From positions 1-64,000 of the forward strand of contig JAJDAG010000089.1 of assembly GCA_029262005.1 (NCBI GenBank): a DNA stretch of 64,000 bases. Direction: 5' to 3'. Made by a program: the position numbers and the translations under genes. Below the pieces are notes generated by a model, which made no database searches, was not told the origin of the DNA, and worked only from the letters and a program-made list of their open reading frames with translations. The DNA is from Candidatus Zhuqueibacterota bacterium (GTDB lineage Bacteria > Zhuqueibacterota > Zhuqueibacteria > Oceanimicrobiales > Oceanimicrobiaceae). Numbering within the stretch: position 1 is the first letter of the stretch; every line of letters starts with the position of its first letter. Of the stretch, positions 14,950 to 23,822 are shown in pieces.

Positions 14950-17166
14950 TTACGCCTTTATGACTTGAATTTTACCTTTGCCTGACTTTGAAATACACCC
15001 GATTCGTGCCGCCTGTGCAACGCCATTTTGCTGTAATTTCAGCACTGCGTCTACTGCTTCTTTCTCGGGCAAAGCGATAAGCAGGCCACCGGATGTTTGC
15101 GCGTCACAAAGCAATGTACGCATTGTATGCGAAACGTCACTTGCCCAGTCAACCATATCCGCTATGTAGTCCAGGTTGTTTAAAGTGCCGCCAGGAATAA
15201 TTTTAGCTGCCACCAATTCTTTGGCTTGAGTTAATACAGGTACTTTTTCAGCGATAATTTCCGCCTCAACGCCACTGCCAATGGTCATCTCTTTTAGATG
15301 CCCGAGCAAGCCAAAACCAGTAATATCTGTGCAGGCGTGCACGGAAAAATCTGCCAGCACTTCTGCTGCCGCGCGGTTGAGTGTTGCCATAAGCGCGGTT
15401 GCCGTTACTGTGGTTTCAGGTTTCGCCAGACCTCGTTTAATCGCAGTTGAGATGATCCCCAAGCCGATTGGTTTTGTTAAAATGAGTGCGTCGCCGGGTT
15501 TAGCGCCGTTATTTGTCCATATTTTGTCAGGATGAACAATGCCGGTTACGGCAAGGCCGAACTTGGGCTCCGTATCTTCGATAGTATGCCCGCCGATAAT
15601 GCTCAGGCCGGCCTCTTTTGCTTTGTCCTGGGCACCACGCAGGATGTCCCCGAGCACTTCCATCGGCAGCCTGTTCGAGGGAAAACCAACAATGTTGAGC
15701 GCAAACAAAGGTTTGCCGCCCATGGCATAAATGTCGCTCAGAGCGTTGGTTGCTGCTATTGCGCCAAATTGGTAAGGATCATCATGGATGGGAGTGAAGA
15801 AATCCACAGTTTGCACGATAGCTGTGTCCTGATTTATTTTGTAAACTGCGGCATCATCTGCAGTATTGAGGCCAACAAGCACGCGCGCGTCGTCGGGTAC
15901 CGGCATATCAGCCAGAATGCGTTCGAGAGCCTGGGGGCGTAATTTACAGGCGCAACCCAGGCCATGGGTAAAGTGCGTGAGTTTTATTTCACCAACCTTG
16001 TTGCCGGCCGGAGCAAGTTCGTGTTCTGCATTGGGCTGAAGCCGGTTCACCGCAGCGGTGATTATAGAAACGGCTTTTTCAACGTCATTTTCTGTTAGAA
16101 ATCTTCCTGTGGAAAGGCGAATGGTACCCATGGCGTATTCCACCGGCACCCCCATGGCCAGTAAAGTCGGGGAAATGTCGATAGAGTCTGAATGACATGC
16201 CGCACCGGCTGAAGCAGCCAGTCCATCAAGCTCATCGAGCAAAGTGTTTGCTTCAATACCAGGAAAGCTGATGCTGAGTGTGTTTGGCAATCTGTTCTTC
16301 GGGTGGCCATTTAATTTGACCCGGTGACATTTGGCTAAAATGCCCTGATAGAGCAAATCGCGCGTATGGCGCATGTGTGCGCTATTTTGCTTGAAGTCTT
16401 TTTGTGCGAGTTCGCAGGCCTTGCCCAGTCCAACAATTTCCAATACATTTTCGGTGCCGGCGCGCAAGTTTGATTCGTGATCGGCGCCGTGTATTTGTTT
16501 TTCCAGCGTGACACCCTGCCGAACATAGAGTGCGCCAACGCCTTTGGGTGCATAAATTTTGTGGCCTGCTACTGTCAGTAGATCTGCGCCAAGTTCATTG
16601 ACCTGTACTGGGATTTTGCCGACACTTTGCGCAGCATCAGTGTGCAAAGGTATTCCATGTTTATGGGCGATCTCTGCAATTTCCGCAATGGGTTGAATGG
16701 TGCCGACTTCGTTGTTCGCGTGCATAAGCGAAACTAAAATAGTCTGTGGCGAGATGGCTTTTTCAAGTGCATTTACATTGATCACGCCGTTTTCATCTAC
16801 CTGTAAATAAGTTACTTGAAAGCCGTTCTGTTCAAGGAATTTGCACACTTCGGTAACAGCCGGGTGTTCGATTTGCGAAGTGATGATGTGGGTGCCCTTG
16901 CTGCGATTTGCCAGCGCAAAACCTTTGATGGCATAATTGTTAGATTCACTGCCGCCACTTGTGAAAATAATTTCTTCCGGCTCACACCCGAGCAAGTCAG
17001 CGACCTGTTGCCTGGCCAACTCAACAGCCTGCCTGGTTTCAAATCCGTACCAGTGGCTGCTGCTGGGGTTGCCAAAATGTTGTTCGAGAAAGGGCCGCAT
17101 GGCTTCGATGACCGGTGCGGCAAGTGGGGTTGTCGCGTTGTAGTCAAGGTAGATAGGGGGCTGCAT
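14950..17166 (-). CDS. Cysteine desulfurase - selenophosphate synthase fusion (NifS/IscS-SelD)
   Basis: A 738-residue two-enzyme fusion. Residues 1-375 are a class V PLP-dependent cysteine desulfurase: PLP lysine in AGHKIYAPKG (K203), active-site loop AGAACHS (C324) and RLSTGRFLTENDVEKAV. Residues about 393-738 are SelD: the catalytic loop GLGCACKL (Cys405, Lys408), then ADDAAVYKI, ALSDIYAMGGKP, GGHTIEDTEPKFGLA and DITGFGLLGHL. The desulfurase half can release selenium from selenocysteine and the SelD half makes selenophosphate with ATP, so the fusion would channel selenium. The catalytic position is Cys, not Sec. No selA, selB or ybbB is in the window, so the fate of the selenophosphate is unknown. 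The esterase gene lies 14 bases upstream. Confidence 0.93.
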   Translation of the reverse strand: MQPPIYLDYNATTPLAAPVIEAMRPFLEQHFGNPSSSHWYGFETRQAVELARQQVADLLGCEPEEIIFTSGGSESNNYAIKGFALANRSKGTHIITSQIEHPAVTEVCKFLEQNGFQVTYLQVDENGVINVNALEKAISPQTILVSLMHANNEVGTIQPIAEIAEIAHKHGIPLHTDAAQSVGKIPVQVNELGADLLTVAGHKIYAPKGVGALYVRQGVTLEKQIHGADHESNLRAGTENVLEIVGLGKACELAQKDFKQNSAHMRHTRDLLYQGILAKCHRVKLNGHPKNRLPNTLSISFPGIEANTLLDELDGLAASAGAACHSDSIDISPTLLAMGVPVEYAMGTIRLSTGRFLTENDVEKAVSIITAAVNRLQPNAEHELAPAGNKVGEIKLTHFTHGLGCACKLRPQALERILADMPVPDDARVLVGLNTADDAAVYKINQDTAIVQTVDFFTPIHDDPYQFGAIAATNALSDIYAMGGKPLFALNIVGFPSNRLPMEVLGDILRGAQDKAKEAGLSIIGGHTIEDTEPKFGLAVTGIVHPDKIWTNNGAKPGDALILTKPIGLGIISTAIKRGLAKPETTVTATALMATLNRAAAEVLADFSVHACTDITGFGLLGHLKEMTIGSGVEAEIIAEKVPVLTQAKELVAAKIIPGGTLNNLDYIADMVDWASDVSHTMRTLLCDAQTSGGLLIALPEKEAVDAVLKLQQNGVAQAARIGCISKSGKGKIQVIKA

Positions 17167-17180
17167 GATGAGATCTCTAT

Positions 17181-17843
17181 TTATTTTTCTTTTGATTGTT
17201 TAAGTAGTGGCTTGATAACGCGCCAGACGTTTTCAGCCAGAATTCGATGCCCGGCAGCAGTCGGATGAATTTGGTCCGCCTGGTTCAATTTGGGCACGCC
17301 GCCAACACCTTCGAGTAAAAATGGAATCAGCCGGGCCTGGTTCTTTTTGGCCAAGTCAGGGTAAATTTTTCTGAACTGATTGCTGTAATCCGGGCCAAGG
17401 TTTGGTGGCGCCTGCATACCGGCCAAAACAATCTTGGTCTTCGGATATTTTTTTATAGTTTTATCAATAATACCTTGCAGGCTCTTATGTGTTACTTTGA
17501 GATCGATGCCCCGCAGGGCGTCATTCCCTCCTAATTCCAACACCAGAATGTCTATTCGCTGCTGCAGTAACCAGTTTATTCGGCGCAGGCCACCGCTGCT
17601 GGTTTCACCGCTGAGGCCGGCGTTGACAACATAAAAGGGCCAACCAAGCGAGTCAATTTTTTGTTGAATAAGGGCCGGGAATGCCTGCTCAGGCTCAAGA
17701 CCGTAGCCGGCGCTTAAGCTGTTTCCCAAAAAAAGAATCGTCTTTATGTTTTTGGGGATTTCCTGCGGCAGGCCTGCTACGGTTATTGGGCTTAATAGCA
17801 ACAAGTAAATAATCAGAAATAAAGGGATATGTTTTAGAGTCAT
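17181..17843 (-). CDS. SGNH-hydrolase, TesA-like arylesterase
   Basis: A 220-residue exported esterase or lysophospholipase of the GDSL/SGNH type. A signal peptide covers about residues 1-24. Block I reads FLGNSLSAGYG, with the nucleophile Ser at 42; the usual GDS is GNS here. Then come NAGLSGETSSGG (Gly block), ELGGNDALRG (Asn block) and ADQIHPTAAGH (Asp/His block), so the catalytic set is complete. It acts in the periplasm on ester or thioester substrates. The start of the desulfurase-SelD gene is 14 bases downstream and a lipoprotein gene is 29 bases upstream, so the three may be one transcript. Confidence 0.9.
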   Translation of the reverse strand: MTLKHIPLFLIIYLLLLSPITVAGLPQEIPKNIKTILFLGNSLSAGYGLEPEQAFPALIQQKIDSLGWPFYVVNAGLSGETSSGGLRRINWLLQQRIDILVLELGGNDALRGIDLKVTHKSLQGIIDKTIKKYPKTKIVLAGMQAPPNLGPDYSNQFRKIYPDLAKKNQARLIPFLLEGVGGVPKLNQADQIHPTAAGHRILAENVWRVIKPLLKQSKEK

Positions 17844-17872
17844 TTGATTTCTGCCGGTGTGGTTGTGGTAAG

Positions 17873-18301
17873 TTATTTTAGATATGTATCAAAATTACTT
17901 ATCTTCCAGACATCTTGTATTTTAGTTGTTGAGAGTACAAATTTACGCTCAGATTTTTTACCGCCGGGATTCTCAATGGTGATATCATAATAAAGAATTG
18001 CTGCCTGGTCTGAGCGCTTTTGGACTCGCAGCAGTTCGTAGTTAAGGAATGGTTTGTGTTTTGCCAGATCCAAACTTGGTGTCATGCGGACGTTCTGTGT
18101 GAGTTTAATTTCCTCTTCCAGTTTATCAAGAGCCAGGCCCGTGCTGAGTTCCAGGGCGCCCCGCTGGTTTAATTCAATAAAATAGCGGAACAAGAATTGA
18201 TCGGCGACCCCTTCAGGTGTGTTTTTGTAACCACACGCAGAAAGATGTACCAAACCTGAAAAAAATAAAATCAACAAAAATAATCGCAATGTGTTTGCCA
18301 T
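17873..18301 (-). CDS. Lipoprotein, unknown function
   Basis: A 142-residue protein with a lipoprotein signal ending LSACGYKN (lipobox LSAC). The mature part has YKNTPEGVADQFLFRYFIEL, then a helical part (STGLALDKLEEEIKL) and beta strands ending in VWKISNFDTYLK. The layout recalls small SnoaL/NTF2-like or DUF4878-type lipoproteins in which a helix is followed by a sheet ending in a W-x-I/V motif, but I do not claim membership. It is first in a probable unit with the SGNH esterase and the desulfurase-SelD fusion. Confidence 0.75.
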   Translation of the reverse strand: MANTLRLFLLILFFSGLVHLSACGYKNTPEGVADQFLFRYFIELNQRGALELSTGLALDKLEEEIKLTQNVRMTPSLDLAKHKPFLNYELLRVQKRSDQAAILYYDITIENPGGKKSERKFVLSTTKIQDVWKISNFDTYLK

Positions 18302-18580
18302 GACCTGGCTTCCTTCCGCTTGTTAATTGTCCGAGAATGTTTTGAGAAATGAATGTGTTTGGCCAGTCTTGTCACCTGAGACAAGTCTAAAGGCAAATTC
18401 AGGGCACCATTAAACTGAATGATTGCTTGAACTGTTCTCCTTCTAAAATAGCAGGCAAAGACAACAATGCCAAATGAAAAATGATCTGGTTTGCATATTG
18501 GCGGTAATTTATATACATTGCCAGCGCTTTTCAGGCTGGCAAGAATACTCAAATGACCCCTAATATTGAAGGACAAGATT

Positions 18581-19702
18581 GTGCGTAACTTCAACGAACT
18601 GTCTCCGCCGCAACGTATTCTCCTTGGGCCCGGGCCAAGTACAGTGCATCCGCGTGTTTATCGCGCTCTGGCGACACCCATAATTGGGCATCTGGATCCG
18701 GAGTTTTTACAAATAATGGATGAGTTGCAGGAAATGTTGCGCTGGTTATTTGGCACAACAAACAGGCTTACCTTCGCGGTTTCAGGCACAGGGAGCGCTG
18801 GTATGGAAGCGGCATTTGTCAATATTGTTGAACCAGGTGATACGGTTATTGTTGGCGTCAACGGCGTTTTTGGTAATCGTATGTTGGATGTGGTTCGCCG
18901 GTGCGGTGCCACCGCTGTGCCGGTAGAAGCGCAATGGGGCCATCGTCTCGATATTCAAAAAATTGAGGATGCGCTCAAGCGGAACAAGCCGGTTAAGGCG
19001 GTGGCGCTCGTTCATGCAGAAACGTCGACTGGCGTGCTGCAGCCCATGACAGATGTCGGCGCTCTTTGTAAGAAATACGGCGCGTTGCTGGTCGCAGACA
19101 CGGTAACTTCTTTGGCTGGTTTGCCTGTACTGGTAGATGAGTGGCAAATTGATGTCTGTTACAGTGGTACGCAAAAATGCCTGAGTTGTCCACCCGGGCT
19201 TGCGCCCATCACTTTTAGCGAGCAGGCGCTGGCAATCGCGCAATCGCGCAAAACAAAAATACAAAGCTGGTATCTGGATGTGACTATGATCGCAAACTAT
19301 TGGTCAAACAGCTCCAGAGCTTACCACCACACGGCACCAATTTCGATGAATTATGCCCTGCGTGAAGCTTTGCGATTGGTGAGTGAGGAGGGCCTGAAAG
19401 AAAGATTTAGGCGCCACGCAAGAAACAGTGCAATTCTGATTGAAAATTTGCTTCAACTCGGCCTTGAGCCACTTGTGCATGAAGACGTGCGATTGCCGTG
19501 TCTAAATGCCATTCAAGTGCCGAGGCATGTCGATGAAGCCAAAATCCGGCGGCGCCTGCTACAAGAATACAATATTGAAATTGGTGGCGGGTTGGGCAAC
19601 CTTGCTGGAAAGATTTGGCGTATTGGTTTAATGGGTGAATCGTCAAGCAAAGCAAATGTTGTCTACCTGGTTTCGGCATTACGGGAATTGCTTAATAGTT
19701 GA
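18581..19702 (+). CDS. Class V aminotransferase, alanine-glyoxylate/serine-pyruvate type
   Basis: A 373-residue PLP enzyme of the AGXT group, which moves an amino group from alanine or serine to glyoxylate or pyruvate. The N-terminus has RILLGPGPSTVHPRVYRAL and FAVSGTGSAGMEAAF; ALVHAETSTGV, VADTVTSLAG and the PLP lysine region CYSGTQKCLSCPPG follow, and IGGGLGNLAGKIWRIGLMG near the end. I chose the GTG at 18581 because GAAGGA lies seven bases upstream; a TTG at 18566 would add five residues. It stands alone. The exact substrate cannot be told from sequence. Confidence 0.9.
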   Translation: MRNFNELSPPQRILLGPGPSTVHPRVYRALATPIIGHLDPEFLQIMDELQEMLRWLFGTTNRLTFAVSGTGSAGMEAAFVNIVEPGDTVIVGVNGVFGNRMLDVVRRCGATAVPVEAQWGHRLDIQKIEDALKRNKPVKAVALVHAETSTGVLQPMTDVGALCKKYGALLVADTVTSLAGLPVLVDEWQIDVCYSGTQKCLSCPPGLAPITFSEQALAIAQSRKTKIQSWYLDVTMIANYWSNSSRAYHHTAPISMNYALREALRLVSEEGLKERFRRHARNSAILIENLLQLGLEPLVHEDVRLPCLNAIQVPRHVDEAKIRRRLLQEYNIEIGGGLGNLAGKIWRIGLMGESSSKANVVYLVSALRELLNS

Positions 19703-20126
19703 TTGTTAGCCTGAATACTGCACAGCACCTTTGGCATTGAGGAGGAGTTTTGGTAATTTACAGCAGTTTGCCGACCGAGCAAGACTCTTTCCGAAGGACA
19801 ACTCGGTGCATGAAGTTTGACTTTAAATTAGGAATTAATCAGACTAGTAACCATTTGTAGCCGCTTGATTTTTTCTGTAATTTTTTCAACCTTAATGTTG
19901 TTCATCGGACATGAGGTCGTGCATAACTCAGGCTAACAATAAATGAGTTTGTTCATGTTTGTCGGGCATTTCGGGCTGGGTTTCGCAGCAAAAAAGTCGC
20001 TGCAAAGGCATCCCTGGGGACGTTGTTTCGTACTGTTCGGTTTGTCGATCTTTTTTGAACATTTTATCGGCAGACCCGGACGCAATAAAACCTGAATTTT
20101 ACTTAGAAAGAAGCCATCGGATACCC
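19703..20126. other. Intergenic region, nothing recognised
   Basis: About 420 bases between the aminotransferase and the nuclease. A GGAGGAG at about 19740 precedes only a very short TTG-initiated ORF, so I do not call a gene. No repeat or terminator was seen. Confidence 0.3.
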
Positions 20127-20942
20127 ATGAAAAATGTGTTAAATGTGGTTTTACTTATTCTCCTTGTCAGTCTAATTCTCTTTTTGATCCCAAGAGAGCA
20201 AATGGATGAAGTTCATGAAATTGTTCTGCCAAGTCACCCCGGGTTACCAGGAAACGCAAGGCACGGTGAGATGATCGAGCACCAGTTCTATACATTGTCC
20301 TATAGCGAACAGCATGAACAAGCTTTCTGGACAATGTACCGGTTGACTGCTGAGAATTTGTCGATGCCAAAATATAAACGCACGGATAATTTTCGTGTTG
20401 ACACTCTCGTTTCTACGGGCTCGGCAACAAAGCAAGACTACAAGGGTTCAGGCTTTGATCGGGGGCATCTGGTGCCTGCCGGGGATATGTCGTGGTCAGA
20501 GGTGGCGATGTCCGAATCGTTCTATATGAGTAATATGAGCACTCAGGCACCTGGTTTTAACCGTGGAATTTGGAAGCGGCTTGAGTCGCAGGTACGTGAA
20601 TGGGCATCTGCCAACGAACTCGTGTATGTCGTAAGCGGTCCTGTTTTGAACGATGGTCTCGAAACTATTGGTGCGAACAAAGTGTCGATTCCACGATTTT
20701 TTTACAAAGTGATTATTGACTATGCAGAACCTGAAATTAAGAGTGCGGCATTTGTTTTTGAAAACAAGAAATCAGGCGAAGATTTGTTCAGTTTTGCCGT
20801 CTCAATTGACTCCGTAGAGCGTCTGACCGGATTGGATTTTTTCCCGGCACTGCCAGATGGATTCGAAAAAAGTCTTGAGGCGACAAGCCAAATCGAAGCC
20901 TGGCTGGTGGGAAATTCCGCTGAGAGTAAGGGAGGCAATTAA
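20127..20942 (+). CDS. Exported DNA/RNA non-specific endonuclease (NUC1 family)
   Basis: A 271-residue ββα-metal nuclease. The ATG at 20127 is preferred because it begins a hydrophobic export or anchor segment (LNVVLLILLVSLILFLI); reading from 19959 adds an unlikely leader. The catalytic motif is GFDRGHLVPAGDM (His 114), followed by the metal-binding region SFYMSNMSTQAPGFNRGIWKR with its conserved Asn. VVSGPVLNDG and FFYKVIID are also typical. It should degrade DNA and RNA outside the cytoplasm, for nutrition or in competition. No immunity gene is adjacent, which fits an exported housekeeping nuclease rather than a toxin. Confidence 0.92.
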   Translation: MKNVLNVVLLILLVSLILFLIPREQMDEVHEIVLPSHPGLPGNARHGEMIEHQFYTLSYSEQHEQAFWTMYRLTAENLSMPKYKRTDNFRVDTLVSTGSATKQDYKGSGFDRGHLVPAGDMSWSEVAMSESFYMSNMSTQAPGFNRGIWKRLESQVREWASANELVYVVSGPVLNDGLETIGANKVSIPRFFYKVIIDYAEPEIKSAAFVFENKKSGEDLFSFAVSIDSVERLTGLDFFPALPDGFEKSLEATSQIEAWLVGNSAESKGGN

Positions 20943-21270
20943 TTAGTCAAAAAACCAAATCATGGCAGAACAATGCATGTTTGGGCGCATTTTGACTTCA
21001 GATTCTTAATTTGACAAAAAGTGAGTTACTAAAATTAGTCCTTGCTTTTTAAAACTGAATATTGTAATGTGTCTACGATAAGCAATTGTACCTGTTTTTT
21101 TCGCCTTTCTGTATTTTGGTGATAAATCTGTTTGAGACGACCGCAATAAAGAAAAAGAAACTCGTGGAGAATGGTGCAAGACAACTATTCGAAGCGATTT
21201 TTTTTTGCCCGGAACAGGCTGAGAACACAGAAGTACGCAACACATATTTATTAGATTAAGGATCAATGCA
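20943..21270 (+). promoter_or_regulatory. Long leader region before the cold-shock gene
   Basis: About 330 bases without an ORF precede the cold-shock gene. Cold-shock mRNAs often have long, structured 5' leaders that control translation with temperature, so this stretch is a candidate. No specific cold-box motif could be identified. AAGGATCA lies just before the start codon. Confidence 0.35.
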
Positions 21271-21471
21271 ATGGAAACAGGAACAGTGAAGTGGTTCAAC
21301 AGCGCCAAGGGTTATGGTTTCATCACCAGAGAAGAAGGCGATGACGTGTTTGTTCACTACAACGCAATTGAAGGCGATGGTTACAAAACGCTGGAAGAAG
21401 GCGACAAAGTGCAATTTGAGATCGGTGACGGACCAAAGGGCTTACAGGCAACCAAAGTTTCAAAAATATAA
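21271..21471 (+). CDS. Cold-shock domain protein (CspA family)
   Basis: A 66-residue single cold-shock domain with both RNA-binding motifs, KGYGFI and VFVHY. The N-terminus [14 protein letters not shown] and the end LQATKVSKI are standard. It binds single-stranded nucleic acid and melts RNA secondary structure. A terminator follows about 20 bases downstream, so it is a single-gene transcript. The next gene on the same strand is a DeaD-type RNA helicase, a partner in cold adaptation. Confidence 0.97.
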   Translation: METGTVKWFNSAKGYGFITREEGDDVFVHYNAIEGDGYKTLEEGDKVQFEIGDGPKGLQATKVSKI

Positions 21472-21489
21472 TTTGGGAAAAATTTTTAC

Positions 21490-21524
21490 AAACCCTGGTC
21501 AATTGTGGCCAGGGTTTTGTGTTT
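21490..21524 (+). terminator. Rho-independent terminator of the cold-shock gene
   Basis: An 8-bp stem, AACCCTGG (21491-21498) with CCAGGGTT (21509-21516), is followed by TTGTGTTTT. It lies 19 bases after the stop codon. Confidence 0.85.
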
Positions 21525-21683
21525 TATGGCTGGTCTTTCCACATTGAGATGTTCCACCAATTTACTTACGCCGCTAAGCTTTGTTATTTCCCCAGAAAAA
21601 CAATGTACCAGAGTGGACCCAACTATTGTGTTTTAATGGTTGGATTTTTTTTATTGTGCAGTATTAATTATTAGGTTTTATTG

Positions 21684-23429
21684 ATGTCAACAGATATTTC
21701 CACACAACCCAGTTTTCAGGATATAGGGCTTGCAAAACCAGTTCTAAAGGCTCTGGATACAGTTGGGTACGAAACACCTTCTCCCATTCAAGCACAGACA
21801 ATTCCACTTATGCTGGCTGGTAAGGATGTACTTGGGCAAGCTCAAACCGGAACTGGAAAGACCGCTGCTTTTGCCCTGCCTTTATTGTCTCTTATTGATT
21901 TAAAAAATTTGCGCCCGCAAGTGCTTGTTTTGACACCTACGCGGGAGTTGGCTCTACAGGTTGCCGAAGCTTTCCAGCGCTATGCGAGCCACATGAAGGG
22001 GTTTCATGTCGCTCCAATTTATGGGGGACAGGACATTGGTGGACAACTGCGACAGTTAAAGCGAGGTGTGCATGTTGTGGTGGGTACGCCGGGAAGATTG
22101 ATGGATCACATCAGGCGTGGAACTTTGAGGTTTGATACGTTGCGCTGTCTGGTGCTTGATGAAGCCGACGAGATGCTACGAATGGGCTTTATTGATGATG
22201 TTGAGTGGATTATGCAACAAACGCCCCCTGAGCGCCAGATTGCACTCTTCTCTGCTACGTTACCCACACCCATTCGTCGTATTGCGCAGCAACACATGAA
22301 TGAGCCTGAAGAGGTCACTATTAAAGTGCGTACCACGACGGCTGATACCATTCATCAACGCTACTGGATGGTGAGTGGATTGCATAAATTGGATGCATTG
22401 ACACGAATATTAGAGGCTGAGCCTTTCGATGGTATGCTCGTTTTTGTTCGCACACGTACAGCGACAGTTGACCTGGCCGACAAGCTGGAAGCTCGTGGTT
22501 TTTCCACAGCTCCTTTAAATGGTGATATCCCTCAAAGCCAACGAGAACGTACGGTGGAACGCCTGAAGTCGGGTAAAATAGATATTTTGGTTGCAACCGA
22601 TGTTGCCGCTCGTGGGCTTGATGTAGATCGCATCAGTCATGTTATTAACTACGACATTCCTTATGACACTGAGGCCTACATTCACCGCGTTGGCCGAACC
22701 GGCAGAATGGGGCGTCCTGGAGAAGCGATACTGTTCGTGGCGCCACGTGAGAGACGAATGTTGAGTGCAATCGAAAGGGCGACGCGACAAAAAATCGAGA
22801 TGATGGAACTGCCATCAACAGAAGCCATTAACGACAAACGCATTGCTCATTTTATGCAACGAATTACGGACACACTTGCAACAGAAGAATTGGGTTTCTT
22901 CTATCAGCTATTGGAAAAGTATCGGCAAGAACACAATGTGCCGGCATTAGAAATAGCCGCTGCATTGGCCAATCTTGTCCAGGGGGATGAGCCACTGTTG
23001 TTGACTCACAAACCGTTAAAAACAAGCTCCAAAAGCTATGATAGTCCGAGCCCTCGAAAGGAAAGGGATTCTTCCAGTCGCCGTAATGTGGTTTCTGAAT
23101 CGGAAGAGGGAATGGAGCGCTACCGCATTGAGGTTGGTCATGTCCACGGAGTGAAGCCGGGCAACATTGTCGGCGCCATTGCCAACGAGGCTGGTTTGGA
23201 TAGTCAGTATATCGGACGAATTGATATTCGCGACACTTATTCTACTGTTGATCTGCCTGAAGGCATGCCGCGAGACATCTTTCGCTTGCTTAGAAAAATT
23301 TGGATTTCGGGTCAAAAATTACAAATATCAAAAGTAGATGATTCGAAAAAACCCCGATTTGAACGAAAAAAGAGTAAGCCTCAAATAAAGCAGCTGGGCA
23401 AACGACACAAAACACATTTTGCCCGGTAG
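21684..23429 (+). CDS. deaD: DEAD-box RNA helicase, DeaD/CsdA type
   Basis: A 581-residue ATP-dependent RNA helicase. In order: Q motif ETPSPIQAQTIP, Walker A AQTGTGKTAAF, PTRELALQVAEAF, DEAD box VLDEADEMLRMGF, SAT (ALFSATLP), VATDVAARGLDVDRI and HRVGRTGRMGR. The C-terminus (about 475-555) is a DbpA-like RNA-binding domain (RIEVGHVHGVKPGNIVGAI, YIGRIDIRDTYSTVDLP), then a basic tail. It remodels structured RNA in ribosome assembly, mRNA decay and cold adaptation. I take the ATG at 21684 rather than a TTG one codon earlier. It sits beside the cold-shock gene but behind that gene's terminator. Confidence 0.95.
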   Translation: MSTDISTQPSFQDIGLAKPVLKALDTVGYETPSPIQAQTIPLMLAGKDVLGQAQTGTGKTAAFALPLLSLIDLKNLRPQVLVLTPTRELALQVAEAFQRYASHMKGFHVAPIYGGQDIGGQLRQLKRGVHVVVGTPGRLMDHIRRGTLRFDTLRCLVLDEADEMLRMGFIDDVEWIMQQTPPERQIALFSATLPTPIRRIAQQHMNEPEEVTIKVRTTTADTIHQRYWMVSGLHKLDALTRILEAEPFDGMLVFVRTRTATVDLADKLEARGFSTAPLNGDIPQSQRERTVERLKSGKIDILVATDVAARGLDVDRISHVINYDIPYDTEAYIHRVGRTGRMGRPGEAILFVAPRERRMLSAIERATRQKIEMMELPSTEAINDKRIAHFMQRITDTLATEELGFFYQLLEKYRQEHNVPALEIAAALANLVQGDEPLLLTHKPLKTSSKSYDSPSPRKERDSSSRRNVVSESEEGMERYRIEVGHVHGVKPGNIVGAIANEAGLDSQYIGRIDIRDTYSTVDLPEGMPRDIFRLLRKIWISGQKLQISKVDDSKKPRFERKKSKPQIKQLGKRHKTHFAR

Positions 23430-23439
23430 GCGGGAAGTT

Positions 23440-23484
23440 ATTCAGGAGAAACCCGGCTTGCTTTTGTGCCGATTTCTCCTGAAT
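23440..23484 (+). terminator. Strong stem-loop after the helicase gene
   Basis: A perfect 12-bp stem (ATTCAGGAGAAA at 23440-23451, complement at 23473-23484) with an inner CGGC/GCCG pair. There is no U-run, so it may be a processing or stability hairpin rather than a classical terminator. Confidence 0.55.
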
Positions 23485-23531
23485 GACATCACGAACACTC
23501 ATTTAGCTTTTACCGAAAACAAACTGTCCTG

Positions 23532-23714
23532 CTATTTTTTCAGAGGATATGTGGCGGTAAAACGCGTACCTTCCTCTTCAGAGCTTGTAAACGTAATTCG
23601 ACCATCCAGGTAACGCTCAGTCAACAATTTTACATTGTAAGTCCCCAGGCCTCTTTGCGTACTTTCACAGGAGTACAAAAATGTAAAGCCACAAACCCTT
23701 GACTTCAACGGCAA
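23532..23714 (-). pseudogene. Remnant of a sensor histidine kinase ATPase domain
   Basis: The minus strand encodes, up to the stop at 23532, the very end of a HATPase domain: STQRGLGTYNVKLLTERYLDG (a G2-box-like GLGTY), then SSEEEGTRFTATYPLKK. Everything upstream of the G2 box, including the H and N boxes, is missing; the preceding residues (MPLKSRVCGFTFLYSC) do not fit. It is a decayed gene end or a fragment left by a deletion next to the amidase gene. Confidence 0.65.
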
Positions 23715-23822
23715 TTATCTTTAATATACAACAGCATTCACTCCTGCTCCGCCGTGAAGAAAAATCAAGCTATAACATACACCCTTAGGCAGAGCCCGAT
23801 GAAAATAGAGGCGCAACAACCA

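Noticed and set aside
20127-20942. NUC1 nuclease as a toxin-immunity module
   Set aside because: No immunity gene, delivery domain or mobile context; it has its own signal segment.
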